NCBI GenBank assembly: GCA_051881775.1
Contig: JBJEQN010000115.1
Location: 1 to 33,314 of the forward strand
Length of the DNA: 33,314 nt
Reading direction: 5' to 3'
DNA from: UMGS363 sp051881775
GTDB taxonomy: Bacteria > Bacillota > Clostridia > Oscillospirales > Ruminococcaceae
The notes under the pieces were generated by a model that saw nothing but the letters and a program-made list of their open reading frames with translations, was not told where the DNA came from and did no database searches. Positions 32,113 to 33,314 of this stretch are shown in pieces. Position 1 is the first letter of the stretch. Every line of letters begins with the position of its first letter. The position numbers and the translations under genes were made by a program.

Positions 32113-33057
32113 ATGAGCGAATTGCCATTTTTTCAATACAGCCTATACCAGATGTTTATTATGTTCTGTATCTGGTCTTTCATAGGCTGGTGTATAGAAG
32201 TATGTTATATGACACTTGAAACGGGCGAATACCAGAACAGAGGTTTCCTCAATATGCCAATATGCCCCATTTACGGCTTCGGCGTGCTTATGGTAGTCAC
32301 CTTTTTCCGACCGCTGAACCACACCATTTTCCCCCTGTTCTTAGCAACGGGTCTGCTCTGCACCACATTTGAACTGCTTGTGGGAATGGGCATGGAAAAG
32401 CTGTTCCACACAAGATGGTGGGATTACTCACACGAAAAATTCAACTTCAAGGGCTACATATGCCTGAAGGTCTCGCTTTTGTGGGGCTTCGGCTGTGTAC
32501 TTGTTGTAAGGGTCGCACATCCCCTTGTGGAAAAGCTGGTGGATCTGATACCCGTAAAGGCAGGACTTGTTTTTATAATAATAATGTCGGTGCTTATTGC
32601 CATAGACGTTATCTCCTCCTTCTGCGCAGTTGACAGCCTTAACAACAGACTTAAGCAGATAGATGAAATATCAAAGGTAATGCTTAAAAGCTCGGTAAAG
32701 ATCGGCGAAAAGCTGGCGAACGAGACCAATGAGATAAAGGAAAAGTACGACAAACTAATGGACTCCAAGGAGATCGCCGAAATAAGGGAAAAGTACGAAA
32801 AGCTCATCAGCCTTAAGGACGCACAGGTGGAGCGTTTTCTCAAAGCCTACCCGAATATCCGTTCAATTTCCTATTCGGAATCAATGGAAAAGCTGAAAGA
32901 GAAGTATTATTCCTCACGTTTCAGTACAAAGATAAGCAAGGGCAGGAAAAAGAAAGCCGCATTGCCGGATAAAAACGTACATACCGTTCCCGAATTGCCG
33001 ATAACGGAAGAACCGGCGGAAGAACGTGAGCCGGAAACAGTAGGCGCAGCGAAATAA
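32113..33057 (+). CDS. CmpB-family membrane protein (putative ABC transporter permease, PF06541-like)
   Basis: 314 aa. The N-terminal 170 residues hold about five hydrophobic segments with family hallmarks FIGWCIEVCYMTLETGEYQ, RGFLNMPICPIYGFG (43-57), RWWDYS (101-106) and LLWGFGC (123-129). Residues about 175-245 are charged and helical, probably coiled coil, and the tail is basic (SKGRKKK) then acidic. The family is annotated as a putative ABC permease, but no ATPase or other partner is adjacent, so transport is unproven. ATG 32113 has AGAGG 10 nt upstream. Followed by the nested M1/M2 repeats. Confidence 0.9.
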   Translation: MSELPFFQYSLYQMFIMFCIWSFIGWCIEVCYMTLETGEYQNRGFLNMPICPIYGFGVLMVVTFFRPLNHTIFPLFLATGLLCTTFELLVGMGMEKLFHTRWWDYSHEKFNFKGYICLKVSLLWGFGCVLVVRVAHPLVEKLVDLIPVKAGLVFIIIMSVLIAIDVISSFCAVDSLNNRLKQIDEISKVMLKSSVKIGEKLANETNEIKEKYDKLMDSKEIAEIREKYEKLISLKDAQVERFLKAYPNIRSISYSESMEKLKEKYYSSRFSTKISKGRKKKAALPDKNVHTVPELPITEEPAEEREPETVGAAK

Positions 33058-33070
33058 GCGCAGCAAACAG

Positions 33071-33245
33071 AGCGCTTCGCTAAATGAATAGTGAATAATG
33101 AATAATGAAAAATGAATAATTAATACTAATAACCAATTAAAAACTGTACAAAAAATCGAGCATAATCTTGCATATATGGATTATGCGAAGATTTTTTGTC
33201 TACAGTTTTATTGGTTATTTGTATAAGGTATCGCCTGCGGCGATG
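33071..33245. repeat. M1 element, copy e (half element interrupted by M2-C)
   Basis: AGCGCTTCGCTAAATG end and five heptamer units (33071-33123), split by the M2-C insertion, then GGTATCGCCTGCGGCGATG core (33227-33245). The right arm is missing. Removing M2-C with one TAA copy restores the junction AATTAAGGTATCGCC seen in copy b. Confidence 0.82.
33124..33223. mobile_element. M2 miniature inverted-repeat element, copy C
   Basis: 100 bp. Termini TACTAATAACCAATTAAAA and TACAAATAACCAATAAAAC (right end read inverted), each followed by CTGTA(G)ACAAAAAATC. Flanked by TAA at 33121-33123 and 33224-33226. The central TGCATATATGGAT is shared with copy A. Confidence 0.87.
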
Positions 33246-33295
33246 ATATTTCTATGTAGGGGGCTGTTGCACGTTAATAAAATTATAACAAAAAC

Positions 33296-33314
33296 GGGCG
33301 GCTGATAGCCGCCC
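33296..33314 (-). repeat. GTAGGGG-type hairpin (GGCGGC stem), cut by window end
   Basis: Same 19-bp stem-loop as 20821-20839 (GGGCGGC-TGATA-GCCGCCC). The expected CTAC leader would lie beyond the window. Confidence 0.65.

Noticed and set aside
31928..32116. 62-codon frame before the CmpB-family gene
   Set aside because: Begins at a TTG that is part of the -35 box and has no ribosome site; better read as untranslated leader.

Overview
The window looks like chromosome of a Gram-positive Clostridia member, most likely an Oscillospiraceae/Ruminococcus-type gut bacterium. The grounds are Firmicutes-type rpoC, consensus sigma-A promoters, strong AGGAGG ribosome sites, a SAM-I riboswitch ahead of metK, CCA-encoding tRNA genes, BspA-type leucine-rich lipoproteins and a carbohydrate esterase family 2 protein. 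The genus is an inference; no species is claimed. Coding sequence is mostly housekeeping, transport and cell surface. The intergenic DNA is unusually full of small palindromic repeats.

Layout. 1-2916: 3' part of rpoC and its terminator. 2932-9876 (minus): an apparent operon of three LRR lipoproteins, two of them tandem paralogs, plus a 94-aa protein. 9877-10759: repeat-filled spacer with a G-quadruplex-type run. 10760-14248 (minus): ECF sigma factor, membrane anti-sigma factor, small membrane protein and a vWA-domain lipoprotein, with a 101-bp mobile element inserted at the anti-sigma 3' end. 14448-14532: tRNA-Leu(UAG). 14868-16713: polysaccharide deacetylase plus CE2-type esterase lipoprotein. 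16756-18173: SAM-I riboswitch and metK. 18178-18982: a long foldback repeat. 18983-20750 (minus): folC and a PAP2 phosphatase. 20960-23180: YtrA-like GntR regulator plus ABC exporter. 23424-25815: TetR regulator plus a second ABC exporter. 25819-26598: an AT-rich, probably horizontally acquired remnant encoding a JAB/RadC-like domain with a tiny partner gene. 26681-28224: polar amino acid ABC permease and ATPase. 28428-31264 (minus): TrpXYZ-like ABC uptake system. 31720-31808: tRNA-Ser(CGA). 32113-33057: CmpB-family membrane protein.

The most distinctive signal is the set of non-autonomous repeats. Family M2 (three copies) has TACTAAT termini and, in all three cases, a 3-bp TTA/TAA target duplication. 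One copy replaces the last codons of the anti-sigma factor, one lies between the promoter/operator and the start codon of the GntR regulator, and one is nested inside a member of family M1. Family M1 (five copies) has AGCGCTTCGCTAAATG ends and arms made of degenerate TGAATAR heptamers. An 82-bp palindrome family (three copies) and a GTAGGGG-led hairpin family are also present. No complete transposase, CRISPR array or prophage is visible.
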